A stretch of 14,596 nt of DNA from Coemansia sp. RSA 922 (GCA_027577415.1 JANBQS010000615.1:1-14596); one strand, 5' to 3'; positions 7,976 through 14,596 are shown, counted from the first letter of the stretch. Notes: generated by a model not told the origin, from the letters alone. Numbers and translations are program-made.

Positions 7976-10431
7976 TGTCTTCTTTCCCTAGTCTGTTTTC
8001 AAGGCCTGTTGCGCCTTCTGTCTGCGCCTCGGATGTAGTCGACCTGACTTGCGCCGACAGTAGCGACGATGATCTCAGCACACAGTTTCTCGTCAAGAGG
8101 TCCAAGCTGGAGTACGATGATGACGATGACGTTGGTACTACGTTTAGCAATGACTGTGCCGTGTCCGAGCTGGCTCCGACTTCCGCCTACTCGGAGCTAT
8201 CAGCCACGCCCAACACTCTCATGGTTCTGACTGAGGGCCGTGCTGCGGCTAGCGAAATAGCATACAACTTCTTTGACCTAAGCACCACCCACTGCACTCT
8301 GTCCCAGTTCGCAGACGGTCCCAGCTACTCGCACACTATCTACGCCGTCATTGCCTGCCGCCCGCAATTAGTCCTAGTACCGCGCCCCATGGCTGAAGGC
8401 AAATCCAAGGCAATGGTCGCTATCCGCCGATACCTGCCCTGGCTTGTAATTGCATCGCTTGAGCGTCGTCTGTTCAACGACATGGAGGGCATGCAATTGC
8501 TCCAAGCTGTAGCCACTCCGGCTCAGGCCGCCCGCTTGGCACTTATCCTCGAGTGTAAAAGATACGCCTACGCTGCCTTCAACGCCTTGTTTCACCATCT
8601 GGAGCACACTGCTAATTTGACTTTTGCCAGAGGCGGTGTCAATGTTTCTTATCGCCAAATGGAAGGGACTATGCAGATCGATCCCGGCGCCTGGCAGGAC
8701 TTGGGCTTGGATGCCGAAAACGGGTCCGACACTTCGCTTCTCAGCGCTATCAACCACACACAGACCAAAATGGGCAGCCGTTTGTTGCGTTCGAGCATTT
8801 TGCAGCCATCTACCGATCTAAACACTATCTACGCCCGACAGAGTGCCGTGTTGGAAATCTTGGATAACGAAGAGACCTTCTTCTTTCTATCAGCCAATCT
8901 CGCTGCTATTCCTGATATCGACGCCGCTATTACCTCACTTATCCGCATGCCTGTCACCAGTACCGCCAAGCAAGCTGGTCTGGCTATCAGCAACGTACTG
9001 CACTTTAAGCATATCCTGCAATCTGCCAGAGCCATTGCCGCTGGTATAACGTTTGAGCCGCGGTCATGCTTGTTGCAAGAGACGATTGGCGTGCTGACTG
9101 ATTCGCGTACTACTGATTTACTGGCGCACATCCACAGCGTTATCAGAGAGGACCTGACATTTGAAAAGTCAGCTCAGATGACACGCAGCCAGCGCTGTCA
9201 TGCAGTCAAGGATGGTGTAAATGGTTTTCTTGACGTGTCTCGCGCAATATTCGACAGAGTGACGCAAGAAGTTGTTGAGCTTATCGAGCAGTACTCTAAT
9301 GAGACTCAAGTGCCGATCAAGGCCACCTACAAGCCGTCCATTGGATACCTGATGTCAGCCAAGCGAGAGGTGCTTGGCGAAAGCATCCCCGAAGAGTTTG
9401 TCAACGTTGTCATCAAAAAGGCAGTGGTTACCTTTAGCACAATTGAGTTGGTAAGTGAAATTCATCGTCGTTTGTAATCCAGTCAAGACCTGATACTTAT
9501 TCCACACATCATTTTGTATCTTTAGATCAAGCTCAATAATCGCCTCGCATCAGTCGTCACTGAGATCAACCTGCTTACTGAAAAGGCCATCCACGACGTA
9601 GCCGACGTTATTCGCCAAAACATTGCTGTCTTGTATCGCGTATCAGAGGCCATTGCGCTATTGGACATGCTCGTATCTTTTGCTCATCACTGCACTGTGA
9701 GTGAAAGCGTGGTACCTGCCTTTTCAGACTCTATCAACATTGTCGACGGCAGACATCCGATCCTGGAGGCAATGGGCGGCGAAGTAGTACCCAACAGCGT
9801 CAGCACTGCAAAGACCACGTTTACCGTAGTATCGGGGCCCAACATGGGCGGGAAATCGACGTATTTGCGCCAGATAATCTACTTGGTCATCATGGCGCAG
9901 ATTGGCTGCCTGGTACCCGCAAAGTCGGCGACACTCAAAGTGTTTGACAAACTGTTTGTGCGCATGAGCAATGGTAGTGACAGTATTGGCGGGTCTACGT
10001 TCTTACGCGAGATGCATGGCGTGGCGTATATCTTGCACAACTACAGCGCACACAGTCTGGTTATGATTGACGAGTTGGGACGCAGTACTGCGGCAGTTGA
10101 AGGCATGGCCATTTGTCGCGCTGTCTGTGAAGAGTTAATGGATAGCTCTGCTACTGTGTTCTTGACAACGCATTATCTGGGTTTGCCGCCTGCTTTGGGC
10201 GTACATCCAAACTGCTCCCGAGTAGTGTTGTCTGCAACACAGGCTGAAGAAACTCTTGCCCAACAGCGCTATAAGGCTACATCTGGTGCTCAAACTGAGC
10301 CACTCTACGGTATCTGCTTGGCTGAGCGCATGGGGCTTCCAGAAGATATTATTCGCACTGCTCGAGCCGTCGCAGCAGAAGTGGGCTATACTCCCAATAA
10401 TGGCAACAGAAAGCCAGGCTGTCTCAAGTAG
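7975..10431 (+). CDS. MSH4: MutS homologue MSH4, meiotic crossover factor (two exons)
   Basis: MSH4 pairs with MSH5 as MutS-gamma, a clamp that stabilises recombination intermediates and promotes meiotic crossovers (family knowledge). Exons 7975-9450 and 9526-10431 give 793 residues. There is no MutS domain I (no mismatch-sensing Phe-X-Glu), as expected for MSH4. A Ser/Asp-rich N-terminus is followed by core and lever regions with NHTQTKMGSRLLRSSILQP, the LLDMLVSFAH clamp-to-ATPase junction and DGRHPILEA. The ATPase has Walker A GPNMGGKST (596-604), the DSIGGSTFLREM signature, Walker B LVMIDELGRS (670-679) with D674 and E675, and the TTHY His at 708. MSH4 Walker A loops usually read NMSGKS; the second Gly here resembles MSH2. 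The first ATG after the uORF is used; the frame is open further upstream but overlaps the dehydrogenase gene. An MSH4 gene implies a meiotic cycle with interfering crossovers. Confidence 0.92.
9451..9525 (+). other. Spliceosomal intron in MSH4 (75 nt)
   Basis: The donor GTAAGT (9451-9456) and acceptor ATCTTTAG (ending 9525) lie between codons. Splicing joins STIEL to IKLNNRLASV, restoring the alpha-helical lever region. Without splicing the frame stops at 9477. Confidence 0.93.
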
Positions 10432-10452
10432 CCGTTGGCTCTACGCCTTTGA

Positions 10453-10827
10453 ATGTCATAATGATGTTCTCCCCAATCATTTGTGTTCTCATCTGACATT
10501 CCTGTGCAGCAATCATTTAAAAGAACAAGTACATGTTTACTATGTCATATCTTTTTCTTGGAGCCCAATCATCAATTGAAAAAGAGGATGTGCACCAACA
10601 TTACAAAGCAATGACATATGTTTACCATCTATTACCTATTGCGATTTCTTTCAACAAAGAACGTTGCTTCAGCTGTCTCCTAATTGAAGTGGGCAATCAT
10701 TATTGCTCATTAGTTGAGTATTTTTCAGATTCTTTTGAGCTGTGCTGAACAAAATTGTTATCCTCTTACTGCGAGCAGGTATAAAAAGCAAGCAGTTTTT
10801 GGTCCTTTTTCTTCCTGTCCTCTTCAC
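10453..10827 (+). repeat. Direct repeat copy 1: duplicated promoter block of gene A
   Basis: This 375-bp block recurs at 11996-12382. Aligned by eye it shows about 41 mismatches plus a single 12-nt indel (about 89 % identity). It begins ATGTCATAATGATG only 21 bp after the MSH4 stop and ends TCTTCAC 55 bp before gene A's ATG. It includes the TATA box and ends inside the pyrimidine-rich leader. No conserved reading frame spans it, so it looks regulatory. Bases 10432-10452 before it are MSH4's immediate 3' flank; MSH4's 3' UTR must end in or near this repeat. Confidence 0.92.
10780..10787 (+). promoter_or_regulatory. TATA box of gene A
   Basis: TATAAAAA begins 103 nt before the ATG at 10883. 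It is perfectly kept in the second repeat copy together with the bases on both sides (GCAGGTATAAAAAGCAAGC, one mismatch upstream). A pyrimidine-rich leader follows. Confidence 0.7.
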
Positions 10828-10882
10828 GTTCCATACTACTCTCCCATTTTAAATAGTTCATTGGTTAATTACTCAATCCATC

Positions 10883-11248
10883 ATGTCAGGCACCGTTTTC
10901 GGAGTTGTTTTCAACAATGGCATACCTTTGGTTATATCTTTCATCCCATTTGCTGAAGAAGGACTTGTTGCTAGTGCTAATGAAATTAAGAACCATATAA
11001 ATAGAAAGGGCATTGATGTTACCAATGAGGTATATTGCATTCTAAAAGATGATACGTTATTGAAACTGACTGAGGCAAACTTTGCCAGCAACATGAGTGT
11101 TATGCTTTACTTTGGATCGAGGGAACAGTTTGAAGAATATAGGAAATACTTGAGGGACAATGAGGGTTATAAGGTCGGGGCAATCTTTGGTGAATTGATG
11201 GTTGGAATCGTTCTAAGTGATGATAGCAATTACAAATTCTATGAATAA
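10883..11248 (+). CDS. Hypothetical protein (gene A), unrecognised family
   Basis: An intron-less frame of 121 residues that I do not recognise. It starts MSGTVFGVVFNNGIPLVISF, an alternating hydrophobic pattern suggesting paired beta strands. A charged helical stretch follows (about 28-41), then VYCILKDDTLLKL, a FEEYRKYLRDNEGYK helix (about 83-97) and another hydrophobic strand (VGAIFGELMVGIVL). This looks like a small soluble alpha/beta protein of about 13.5 kDa. There is one Cys and no signal peptide or clear membrane helix. Support for a real gene: a TATA box at a sensible distance, a good ATG context (ATCATGTC), an AATAAA downstream, and a promoter conserved in duplicate. Codons are AT-rich, unlike MSH4 and the other left-block genes. 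No function is proposed. Confidence 0.62.
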   Translation: MSGTVFGVVFNNGIPLVISFIPFAEEGLVASANEIKNHINRKGIDVTNEVYCILKDDTLLKLTEANFASNMSVMLYFGSREQFEEYRKYLRDNEGYKVGAIFGELMVGIVLSDDSNYKFYE

Positions 11249-11423
11249 CTTTTATTCACCATGACCTATGGTTAGTGTTGAAATTCCTTGATCAACTAGC
11301 TACGGGTGAATGGCTTGACTCGGCTTGGTTCTCACAATTTGGCCTACACCATACTGGTTTGCTATTGTTTAAGGAACAAACGCTCAGTATTTTGAGCATA
11401 TATTTTCTCCAAGAGTTCAGCAT

Positions 11424-11429
11424 AATAAA
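11424..11429 (+). terminator. Probable polyadenylation signal of gene A
   Basis: AATAAA (followed by CTTT) begins 176 nt after the gene A stop. Gene B has the same AATAAACT at nearly the same distance, which supports its use. Confidence 0.5.
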
Positions 11430-11981
11430 CTTTACCTTTCCAAGATATTTATAACATGCCTATTAGTTAATGCAGAGTGTACTAGCGACACTCCCCCTTC
11501 TCATAGCTTTTATTAGTATGTTTGTAGCAATCTATATATGGGCTTATCTCTTTAAATTTTTGTTGAAGACAGCATCAGTTGACATATATTAAGTCCGAGA
11601 CTTATAATGAATGTATCTTAGCGTAGAGGAAGCTAAGGTCCACAAACATCATGACTAAGCAATGGGCTGCCACAATAGGCTACCCCGCAATGCGTAGTAA
11701 ACAGTCCTTGCAAGAAGGCACATGACACGTAATACATTGATAACAATTAAGTTTGCTGCTCACATTGACATGCAACTTACCACCATTTCACTTATCACAA
11801 ATAAACTACGTAAAAGAGGAAGTAAATAATCGATCCTTCTAGTCCGCTATCGCAGAGCATAATGTACTTGAAAACTTATGTAGATCCTAATAGAAAGTAC
11901 AACCCATCCAGCAATCCATGTCCCACTCTGATTGGATGTCTAGTCCCATGAATAAGGTGTGGCATCTGTTGTCAAGATATG
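11430..11981. other. AT-rich intergenic stretch with no recognisable feature
   Basis: About 550 bp of AT-rich sequence with frequent stops in all frames. I found no reading frame, tRNA-like fold or repeat of other parts of the window. It may be decayed sequence between the two promoter copies. Confidence 0.6.
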
Positions 11982-12007
11982 TCATTATGACATTCATGTC
12001 ATAATGA
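11982..12007. repeat. Perfect 12-bp inverted repeat at the left edge of promoter copy 2
   Basis: TCATTATGACAT (11982-11993), a TC spacer, then ATGTCATAATGA (11996-12007). The right arm is the first 12 bases of the duplicated block; the left arm is their exact reverse complement. Copy 1 has the right arm only. It can form a small hairpin. Confidence 0.85.
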
Positions 12008-12382
12008 TGCTCTTTCCAATCATTTGTGTTCTCATCTGACGCTCCTTTGCAGCAACCATTTAAAAGAACAAGTGCATGTTTACTATGTCACATCTTTTTC
12101 TTGGAGCCCTCCCATCAATGGAGAATGAGGAAGTGCACTCCTTTGAAACCAGCATTACAAAGCAATGACATATGTTTACCATCTATTACCTATTTCGATT
12201 TTTTTTTAACAAAGAACGTTGCTTCAGCTGTCTCCTGGTTGAAGTTGGAAATTATTATTGCTCATTGGTTGAGTATTTTTCAGAATCTTTTGAACTGTGC
12301 TGGGCAACATTGTCATCCTCTGACTGCAAGCAGGTATAAAAAGCAAGCTGATTTGGTCCATTTTCCTTCTTGTCCTCTTCAC
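11996..12382 (+). repeat. Direct repeat copy 2: orphaned promoter block
   Basis: Second copy of the block at 10453-10827, 12 nt longer because of one indel (the extra bases lie near 12142-12153). All recognisable promoter parts are retained, including the TATA box and pyrimidine leader, but homology stops at 12382 and no gene A frame follows. Instead an insertion-like element begins 15 bp later and a decayed gene B paralogue follows it. Confidence 0.92.
12335..12342 (+). promoter_or_regulatory. TATA box in the orphaned promoter copy
   Basis: TATAAAAA, identical to the gene A box and at the same place in the repeat. A transcript starting here would run into the 12398-12644 element. No intact start codon with a long frame follows. 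Confidence 0.5.
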
Positions 12383-12397
12383 TTACTATTGTAGATG

Positions 12398-12644
12398 TGT
12401 AGTATCTAGCTTATTTTGGCATTAGCCTAAGTCACCGTTCTAATGTCCTGTATTAAATAATAAAAGCTATAGAAGTAATGCTAAAGTGACCTAAGTCGGT
12501 ATACCCTGAGCAGTCCCTTTAATAAATAAGGTCGTGGCGCAGTAGCGCTAGTCGTCAACATCAAAAGATCGTCAGATTGAGCAGTAGACCAGTCCCGTGA
12601 CCGAAATGTGGGATTGCTCGCCGATGCGATCTGCCGATCCTACA
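12398..12644. mobile_element. Candidate 247-bp inserted element with imperfect terminal inverted repeats
   Basis: The ends are TGTAGTATC (12398-12406) and GATCCTACA (12636-12644), inverted repeats matching at 8 of 9 bases. Both sides carry ATG directly outside (12395-12397 and 12645-12647), a possible 3-bp target duplication. The stretch is less AT-rich than its flanks, has no counterpart in gene A or gene B, and sits exactly where the gene B homology is interrupted. TG...CA ends would also suit a small solo LTR, but I see no 4-6 bp duplication. An internal tRNA-like segment (12531-12600) suggests a SINE instead. The class is unresolved, and the ends could be coincidence. Confidence 0.35.
12531..12600 (+). 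other. tRNA-like segment with A-box match (SINE head or tRNA relic)
   Basis: TGGCGCAGTAGC at 12535-12546 fits the RNA polymerase III A box, with self-complementary GCGC arms as in a D stem. GATTGAGC (12575-12582) resembles a B box (GATTCGAGC type) lacking one base, at slightly less than normal tRNA spacing. The bases between resemble a methionine-type anticodon arm only loosely, and no acceptor stem closes. This is not a functional tRNA. Confidence 0.25.
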
Positions 12645-12859
12645 ATGTGTATAGAAAAAATTTTGTACTTGTTTATATGAGTTCAGGATTTTCTTAAATC
12701 CTAATGGAGAAAGTAGGGGAGAAGGGTGTTGATAAAAAGCCTGACACTTGGTTGGGCTCATTCCTGGTACATATGGTCAAACGTGGTGGCACTGGTACCC
12801 CTCAACATACTAAGGAAACCCTGCATGAGTATCTTTATTGTAATACAATTTGCTATTAA
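12645..12859 (+). pseudogene. Decayed partial paralogue of gene B (C-terminal half)
   Basis: From 12659 to the TAA at 12857-12859, the frame aligns without gaps to residues 74-138 of gene B, with 31 identities in 65 positions by eye. Shared landmarks are NFVLV at the start, GVD..P.TW.GS.L..M.K in the middle and TGTPQ....TLH.YL.C at the end. The copy is broken: codon 13 of the alignment is TAA (12695-12697), a 1-base deletion near 12655 shifts the frame upstream, and the first 70 or so codons are missing, replaced by the 12398-12644 element. A short frame from the ATG at 12704 (51 residues) stays open. Similarity continues past the stop, to about 12960, with the 3' UTR of gene B (to about 14510), so the duplication covered gene and flank. 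Confidence 0.85.
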
Positions 12860-13015
12860 GAGTTGAACACAACCAGAAGATTCTAAGAGAGTTTTAAGAG
12901 ACATGTAAGCTAGTAACAAGTCAAGAATCTTATTTCATTGCTTCTCTTATTCTCACCAGTAAGGCTAAAGGCAAGTAATCTTTGTGACTAATGTGGTAGT
13001 TAGCAGCGTTTTAGC

Positions 13016-13187
13016 CTATGTACCACTTGGCATAGGCACATAGGGGTTGCACTTGATTGGCTGAGAGCAGTATGCAGATACAGCTCCAGCAATCATAACA
13101 TGAGAAGGGATTTACATTCCCCCACCAAGCACATACCTTAGGAGCTGGAGCTGCATCTTCTTTTGGCGGAGTCCTCTTCATCTTCAT
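13016..13187 (-). CDS. Possible two-exon micro-gene (31 residues), uncertain
   Basis: On the minus strand, ATG at 13187 opens MKMKRTPPKEDAAPAPK (exon 13137-13187), which ends exactly at a strong donor, GTATGT (13136-13131). A CTCTCAG acceptor (ending 13061) is followed by an exon, 13016-13060, reading PIKCNPYVPMPSGT and a stop. The implied intron is 76 nt, the same size as the MSH4 intron. If unspliced, the frame still runs to 13011. The Lys/Pro/Ala-rich start looks like a protein N-terminus, but the product is tiny and unrecognised. It could equally be the surviving first exon of a broken gene or chance. Confidence 0.22.
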
Positions 13188-13880
13188 TTTTAGCAATTAC
13201 TTTTCGACTTTATTTATTTTAAGAATAATAGTTCAGAACAGTGCATGGCGACGCATGTACTTACTTGATATAAAGACACCATACAACAACTAATAGTGAA
13301 GCAGCATAGTTAGTTAGAAGTATAGTCACAAGCCTTTTCAGTAGTGCCTTGCTCACTTTAGGCTACTTTCTGTTTAGTTTTAATAATGCTCTTCTCATAT
13401 ACACATCAACCACACTCTAAATAAACGAACACTAAATTCAGTGATTACTCAAGGTTGAATCACCAAAAAAACCTGTTTCAAACAGAAACTGTATTCAGAA
13501 AAATAATGTTGGGTAGCTGATCTTGCCATAAAAAATTAATGGCCTTTGATGTCACGCCTTAATCACGTGACTCGCAAGCCAATCGCAGTGGGGCGCATAG
13601 GCGGACATGTATGCATTCTTGCATGTAGATCGGCACCGTTTCTTTCCAGGACTTTAACCCGCCCCTTTGGCGGGATGTTAGAATAGATTCCTTCTTCCTC
13701 TCTTTACGTTTTTTATTCTATTACATTTGAGGTACATATCTGTATTCTTTGTACTCTTTTTGTAGAGTGGTAGATAAAGAGCTAATGTCTTTGAGGGTTT
13801 GGTTGGGGGAGAGGGAGGAGAATAGGCAGGGTGAGAGAGAAAATTTTTTTGGTGACCATTTTTTTGGCACCCCTTCCACC
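13188..13880 (+). promoter_or_regulatory. Long upstream region of gene B
   Basis: About 690 bp without a supported gene. Within it are TCACGTGA (13563-13570), a palindromic bHLH E-box; a GC hairpin, CCCGCC-CCTTT-GGCGGG (13658-13674), in otherwise AT-rich DNA; and a purine-rich tract (about 13805-13843) with G runs at 13795-13797, 13805-13809, 13813-13815 and 13829-13831, ending about 40 nt before the TATA-like box. It has no similarity to the gene A promoter block. 13200-13540 is AT-rich with nothing I recognise. Confidence 0.45.
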
Positions 13881-13887
13881 TATTTAA
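13881..13887 (+). promoter_or_regulatory. TATA-like box of gene B
   Basis: TATTTAA begins 116 nt before the gene B ATG and is followed by a strongly pyrimidine-rich leader (13910-13965). This resembles the layout in front of gene A. Confidence 0.5.
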
Positions 13888-13996
13888 GAGACGCGTTCTG
13901 CTCCAAGATTTCAGTCCTCCTCTCCTCCAACTCATTCTTCATCCACCATCTCCAGCTCCTTTTTTTAAAACATTTCCTGGAATACACTACTTGAAC

Positions 13997-14413
13997 ATGT
14001 CTGCTAACAAAAGAGTGCTAGTTTATAATTATAATCCTGAGGTATATGATGGCCACTTTCACTATTTGGATGAGTTTGAAGTAACAAAAAGTACATATCA
14101 AGAAGAAATGGCGACTCTCACTTGTAAGCCACCAGGGCATACAGTATGTTATATTATAAATGGCAAGTTTGTTGATGGTGAAGATAATGAGGAGTCTACA
14201 AGGGATATTGAAGGAAATTTTGTTCTTGTTTGCATGTGGGCAGCATTCAAGTATAACCTAAAGGCAAGAGCAGGGAGAGCTGGTGTCGATTTAGATCCTA
14301 TCACTTGGTGTGGCTCATACTTGGCTTATATGGCCAAACTCTTTAATACTGGGACTCCTCAAAATATACAGGACACCCTGCATAAGTATCTTCATTGTAG
14401 ACCAATTAATTAA
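13997..14413 (+). CDS. Hypothetical protein (gene B), unrecognised, with decayed paralogue nearby
   Basis: An intron-less frame of 138 residues from the ATG at 13997; the frame reaches a TTG two codons earlier, but ATG (ACATGTCTGC) is preferred. I do not recognise the family. The N-terminal part is rich in Tyr, Asp and Glu (for example VLVYNYNPEVYDGHFHYLDE). The middle has CYIINGKFVDGEDNEE. The C-terminal part, NFVLVCMWAAFKYNLK, then GVDLDPITWCGSYLAYMAK and TGTPQNIQDTLHKYLHC, is conserved in the pseudogene at 12659-12859 and is probably the functional core. It has five Cys and no signal peptide or membrane helix. Codons are AT-rich compared with the left-block genes. A promoter-like layout upstream, AATAAA downstream and a diverged paralogue support a real protein gene. 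Function unknown. Confidence 0.7.
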   Translation: MSANKRVLVYNYNPEVYDGHFHYLDEFEVTKSTYQEEMATLTCKPPGHTVCYIINGKFVDGEDNEESTRDIEGNFVLVCMWAAFKYNLKARAGRAGVDLDPITWCGSYLAYMAKLFNTGTPQNIQDTLHKYLHCRPIN

Positions 14414-14585
14414 TAAGGGTTGAGCTTGACCAGCAGGTTCCAGCTGAGAATGTGTAAGGGACATACAAGCAGGCAACCAGTTCAAGAGCCTTTCTTCATC
14501 ATGTTTCTTTCAACCACTACTGTGATACTAAAATGTATTCCGATAAATATAAAGAGAAGATAAAGAGTTCTATTTTGTAAACAAC

Positions 14586-14591
14586 AATAAA
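14586..14591 (+). terminator. Probable polyadenylation signal of gene B
   Basis: AATAAA (then CTCTT) begins 173 nt after the gene B stop, at the very end of the window. The spacing and the AATAAACT core match gene A. The 14414-14596 stretch is otherwise non-coding, and its first 100 bases or so are similar to the flank of the pseudogene. Confidence 0.5.
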
Positions 14592-14596
14592 CTCTT

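Noticed and set aside
10256..10748. Frames overlapping the end of MSH4 and promoter copy 1
   Set aside because: One is out of frame with the MSH4 ATPase and the others cover repeat DNA with no conserved product.
12026..12394. 122-codon frame within promoter copy 2
   Set aside because: The matching frame is not open in copy 1 (differences and the 12-nt indel are not codon-like), so it is not coding.
12531..12600. Functional tRNA gene
   Set aside because: There is an A-box match, but no closing acceptor stem, a degenerate B box and an unpaired anticodon arm.
12398..12644. Full LTR retrotransposon
   Set aside because: No internal coding region and no second LTR in the window. At most a solo LTR, and no 4-6 bp target duplication was seen.
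10432..14596. CRISPR array or bacterial mobile island
   Set aside because: No regularly spaced short repeats. Spliceosomal introns and the gene set show eukaryotic DNA.

Overview
The window looks like nuclear DNA of a fungus, probably an early-diverging one. The left 10.4 kb is a compact run of conserved eukaryotic genes with short spacers on both strands. It has only two introns that I can support (96 and 75 nt), both GT-AG. An eIF5-mimic (BZW) and a stand-alone GSKIP-domain protein are lineages missing from the model yeasts. Together with intron poverty and medium GC, they make a zygomycete-grade fungus (for example a Kickxellomycotina type) my best guess; the exact taxon is inference.

Left block, in order: a PTC7-type PP2C phosphatase cut by the window edge (-), a BZW/5MP translation regulator with one intron (-), a GSKIP-domain protein (-), a Golgi UDP-sugar transporter of the SLC35A type (+), the CAF1/POP2 deadenylase of CCR4-NOT (-), the Golgi trafficking protein SFT2 (+), a membrane-anchored short-chain dehydrogenase of SDR16C type (+), and the meiotic MutS homologue MSH4 with one intron (+). 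These are housekeeping and meiotic genes with no common pathway. They share divergent promoters (3091-3492, 5627-5969) and one convergent 85-bp gap (4651-4735).

Right block (10432-14596): immediately after the MSH4 stop the DNA becomes visibly more AT-rich and gene-poor. It holds two small intron-less genes that I do not recognise, called A (121 aa, 10883-11248) and B (138 aa, 13997-14413). Each has a TATA-like box 103-116 nt before its ATG and an AATAAACT signal about 175 nt after its stop. Gene A's 375-bp promoter is duplicated at 11996-12382 (about 89 % identical by eye), where it now has no intact gene behind it. Behind that copy lie a 247-bp insertion-like element with imperfect terminal inverted repeats and a tRNA-like A box, then a decayed paralogue of gene B's last 65 codons and 3' UTR. 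The block reads as an accessory region built by duplication, insertion and decay beside MSH4. It is the most interesting part of the window.
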